A DNA stretch of 62,368 bases, from contig JAKSTW010000005.1 in assembly GCA_024402405.1 (NCBI GenBank), positions 1 through 62,368 on the forward strand. The letters are read 5' to 3'. The position numbers and the translations under genes were made by a program. Positions 60,417 to 62,368 of this stretch are shown one piece after another; the first letter of the stretch is position 1, and every line of letters begins with the position of its first letter. Source of the DNA: Spirochaetia bacterium (GTDB lineage Bacteria > Spirochaetota > Spirochaetia > CADAEX01). The notes under the pieces were generated by a model, which saw nothing but the letters and a program-made list of their open reading frames with translations, was not told the origin of the DNA and ran no database searches.

Positions 60417-61583
60417 ATGTCATTACCTTCAGTTATATTGAAAAAAGGACGTGATATTCCTCTCAAATGCGGTCATCCGTGGGTGTTCTCCGGAGGAGTC
60501 GCAAAGGATGCTGATTCTGAATGCAGGGGGCTTAAAGCAGGTTCACTGGTCCAGGTTCTTGATGCAGATGGTGCATATCTGGGAATGGGAACATGGCACC
60601 GCGGGAACAGCATAAGGGTCAGAATTATTTCCAGGGATGTTCTGGAAAAACTGGATGAGAATTTTTTCGTAGGAAAATTCAGAAAGCTGCTGAAAGAAAA
60701 GATGGCATTACTGCCTCCTGATACAACTGGATTCAGACTGGTACACAGTGATGCTGATGGTTTTCCTGGTGTGGTCATAGATATTTTTGGAAGCATAGCT
60801 GTATATCAGATTTCTGCTGCCGGATTTGAGCCTTATGCGGATGTGATGGTTTCTGCACTTCAGAAAGTCATGCCGCTGAAAACTGTTATTGAGAAGAATG
60901 ACGATCCTACTGTGAAGACAGGTGATGCAATAGACCGGGCTGTTTTCTTTGAGAATGGTCTTAAGATGGTTTCTCTCTGCATGAGCGGTCAGAAGACCGG
61001 TTTTTTTCTGGATCAGCGTGATGCCAGGGCATATCTCCGCAGTATATCTGACGGCAGAAAAGTTCTGGATCTTTTTTCAAATGCAGGTGGATTCACGCTG
61101 TCTGCCGCAGCTGGCGGCGCTGAGAGTGCTGTGGCTGTGGATGTATCTGAGAAAGCTCTGGAAGTTGTTTATGAGATGCTGAAAATGAACAGGCTGTCAG
61201 GTCTTGAAAAAAATGTGCAGACTGTGTGCAAGGATGTGTTTGAATATCTGGAAAAAGTTCAGCCTGGAGATTTTGATATAATCGTGTGTGATCCTCCGGC
61301 TTTTGCCAAAAGCAGGGACACTGTGACGCAGGCCCTGAAGGCTTATGTCCGTCTGAACAGAAAATGCTTTGAGAAGCTGGATCGCGGTGGAATACTTATC
61401 ACCAGTTCCTGTTCCGGTGCAGTGAATATGGATGATTTCCAGACTGTTGTCAGACTGGCGGCAGGACAGAGCGGCCGAGATGTGCGGATCCTTAAGACAC
61501 TGACACAGCCTGTGGATCATACCCTGAAGATGTCTTTTCCTGAGGGACTTTATCTGAAGACTTTTGTGGTGCAGGTTCTTTGA
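60417..61583 (+). CDS. rlmI: Class I rRNA methyltransferase of the RlmI type (PUA domain)
   Basis: A 388-aa SAM-dependent enzyme that makes m5C in 23S rRNA (position 1962 in Escherichia coli). The N-terminal PUA domain (about 1-80, HPWVFSGG) is followed by VHSDADGFPGVVID, the SAM loop VLDLFSNAGGFTL and the catalytic DPPAFAKS and TSSCSG. GGAGC precedes the ATG. mazG starts nine bases after its stop. Confidence 0.92.
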   Translation: MSLPSVILKKGRDIPLKCGHPWVFSGGVAKDADSECRGLKAGSLVQVLDADGAYLGMGTWHRGNSIRVRIISRDVLEKLDENFFVGKFRKLLKEKMALLPPDTTGFRLVHSDADGFPGVVIDIFGSIAVYQISAAGFEPYADVMVSALQKVMPLKTVIEKNDDPTVKTGDAIDRAVFFENGLKMVSLCMSGQKTGFFLDQRDARAYLRSISDGRKVLDLFSNAGGFTLSAAAGGAESAVAVDVSEKALEVVYEMLKMNRLSGLEKNVQTVCKDVFEYLEKVQPGDFDIIVCDPPAFAKSRDTVTQALKAYVRLNRKCFEKLDRGGILITSSCSGAVNMDDFQTVVRLAAGQSGRDVRILKTLTQPVDHTLKMSFPEGLYLKTFVVQVL

Positions 61584-61591
61584 GGTGCAGT

Positions 61592-62368
61592 ATGGCAGAA
61601 TCAGACAGGCTTTTTAAGGAATTCTATGGTATCATAACACGGCTCAGGGCTCCTGACGGATGTCCCTGGGACAGAAAGCAGACTGCTGAAAGCATGAAGG
61701 GAAGTCTTCTGGAGGAGACTTACGAGGCTCTGGATGCCATAAATGAGAAAGATGATGAGCATCTGAAAGAGGAGCTGGGCGATGTTCTTCTTGATCTGGC
61801 CATGATCGTCAGAATCAAGGAGGAAGCGGGCAGCTTTTCAATGGATGATGTGCTCCGGACAGTCAATGATAAGCTGATAAGGCGTCATCCCCATGTGTTT
61901 GGGAATGTGCAGGTCAGGGATGCAGATGAAGTCCTTAAAAATTGGAATGAGATAAAGGAAAAGGTAGAAGGACGCAAGAAAAAAGAGGGACTTTCTGCTG
62001 TTTCCAAGGGATATCCTTCACTGGAGCGTGCATATAAAATTCAGAAACAGGCTGCGAAGGTCGGTTTTGACTGGGATGATATTGAGGATGTGCTGGCCAA
62101 GCTGGAAGAAGAGGTGGCTGAGCTGAAGTCTGCCATAGCACGGAATGAGTCCAGAGCACGCCAGGAGGAGGAGCTGGGCGATATACTTTTTTCTGCTGTG
62201 AATGTGTCTAGATTCATAAAAGCTGATCCTTCTGCTGCGCTTCATGGTACCAATGAGAAATTTATCAGACGCTTTGAATATGTGGAATCAGAGATGAAAA
62301 AACTTGGTATTGAGCTGAATCATGATAATTTTCTTAAGATGGACAGCCTTTGGAATAGGGCAAAAGAA
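61592..62368 (+). CDS. mazG: MazG nucleoside triphosphate pyrophosphohydrolase (3' end cut by window edge)
   Basis: Hydrolyses noncanonical or excess NTPs to NMP and pyrophosphate. The 259 visible residues cover both MazG repeats: CPWDRKQT with LLEETYEALDAI and ELGDVLLDL, then GFDWDDIEDVLAKLEEE with EEELGDILFSAVN, holding the ExxE and ExxD metal motifs. The frame is open to the last base. Full-length MazG is about 265 aa, so only a few residues are missing. Confidence 0.95.
   Translation, partial: MAESDRLFKEFYGIITRLRAPDGCPWDRKQTAESMKGSLLEETYEALDAINEKDDEHLKEELGDVLLDLAMIVRIKEEAGSFSMDDVLRTVNDKLIRRHPHVFGNVQVRDADEVLKNWNEIKEKVEGRKKKEGLSAVSKGYPSLERAYKIQKQAAKVGFDWDDIEDVLAKLEEEVAELKSAIARNESRARQEEELGDILFSAVNVSRFIKADPSAALHGTNEKFIRRFEYVESEMKKLGIELNHDNFLKMDSLWNRAKE

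Noticed and set aside
1-62368. CRISPR arrays, insertion sequences, prophage or integrase genes
   Set aside because: No regularly spaced repeats, transposase or integrase frames, or phage structural genes were found on either strand.

Overview
The window looks like the chromosome of a spirochaete with moderate-to-low GC, probably from the Treponema/Spirochaetaceae side. This rests on gene content and order. An M23 peptidase, bactofilins, a PSP1/RicT protein, rpsT, an HU gene, lnt, rho and rpmE lie in one block (17.5-25.8 kb). A TPR lipoprotein, rnhB and a PUR-alpha (BpuR-type) gene lie in another (29.4-31.6 kb). Both resemble blocks I remember from Borrelia and Treponema; I could not run a search. 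There is no IS element, prophage, CRISPR array or rRNA. The longest stretch without a gene is about 230 bases (49637-49866).

Layout. 0-8.4 kb: thiM with a TPP riboswitch (minus), an RNase II-family exonuclease, ackA, an acyltransferase fused to a probable all-helical domain, and a minus-strand pair of SPL-like radical SAM and ParB-like proteins. 8.5-15.5 kb: hom, an acyl-CoA synthetase, a membrane glycosyltransferase, a Ca2+/Na+ exchanger-family protein and an unrecognised 462-aa protein. 15.6-17.4 kb: a minus-strand tatD-dus pair. 17.5-25.8 kb: envelope, ribosome and nucleoid genes. 25.9-31.6 kb: a diverged galactokinase-like protein, surE, two HAD proteins, a TPR lipoprotein, rnhB and bpuR. 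31.7-37.2 kb: tRNA-Gly, an aldo/keto reductase, mntP, a HAD phosphatase, type III glutamine synthetase and cysK. 37.2-42.2 kb: a riboflavin operon under an FMN riboswitch and terminator, ending in a MATE transporter. 42.2-49.6 kb: adenine deaminase, tRNA-Pro and tRNA-Asp, a SurA/PpiD-like foldase, and a minus-strand operon gltA - M24 peptidase - DHH phosphoesterase - trpR-like.

The most unusual part is 49.7-53.5 kb. A self-contained operon, divergent from a normal citrate synthase gene, encodes two different citrate-synthase-fold proteins followed by a CoA-acylating aldehyde dehydrogenase. Both citrate-synthase-fold proteins lack the catalytic Asp and the second catalytic His of the family, and one also lacks the first His. 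The operon has a strong promoter and ribosome site, a narrow codon choice like that of a highly expressed gene, three hairpins between its second and third genes, and a clean UUCG terminator. A HAD protein, a LysR regulator, an inositol-monophosphatase-like protein and a GltD-like iron-sulfur flavoprotein follow. I infer a dedicated, abundant enzyme system acting on CoA thioesters and aldehydes, substrate unknown.

54.2-62.4 kb continues with rpmB, hflK-hflC, an rlmI-like methyltransferase and mazG, which runs off the window. Promoters in the window follow a consistent pattern: a TTGAC-like -35, mostly 17 bases of spacing, then a TATATT/TATAAT-like -10. Several genes start only a few bases after such a -10 and have no ribosome site, suggesting leaderless transcripts.
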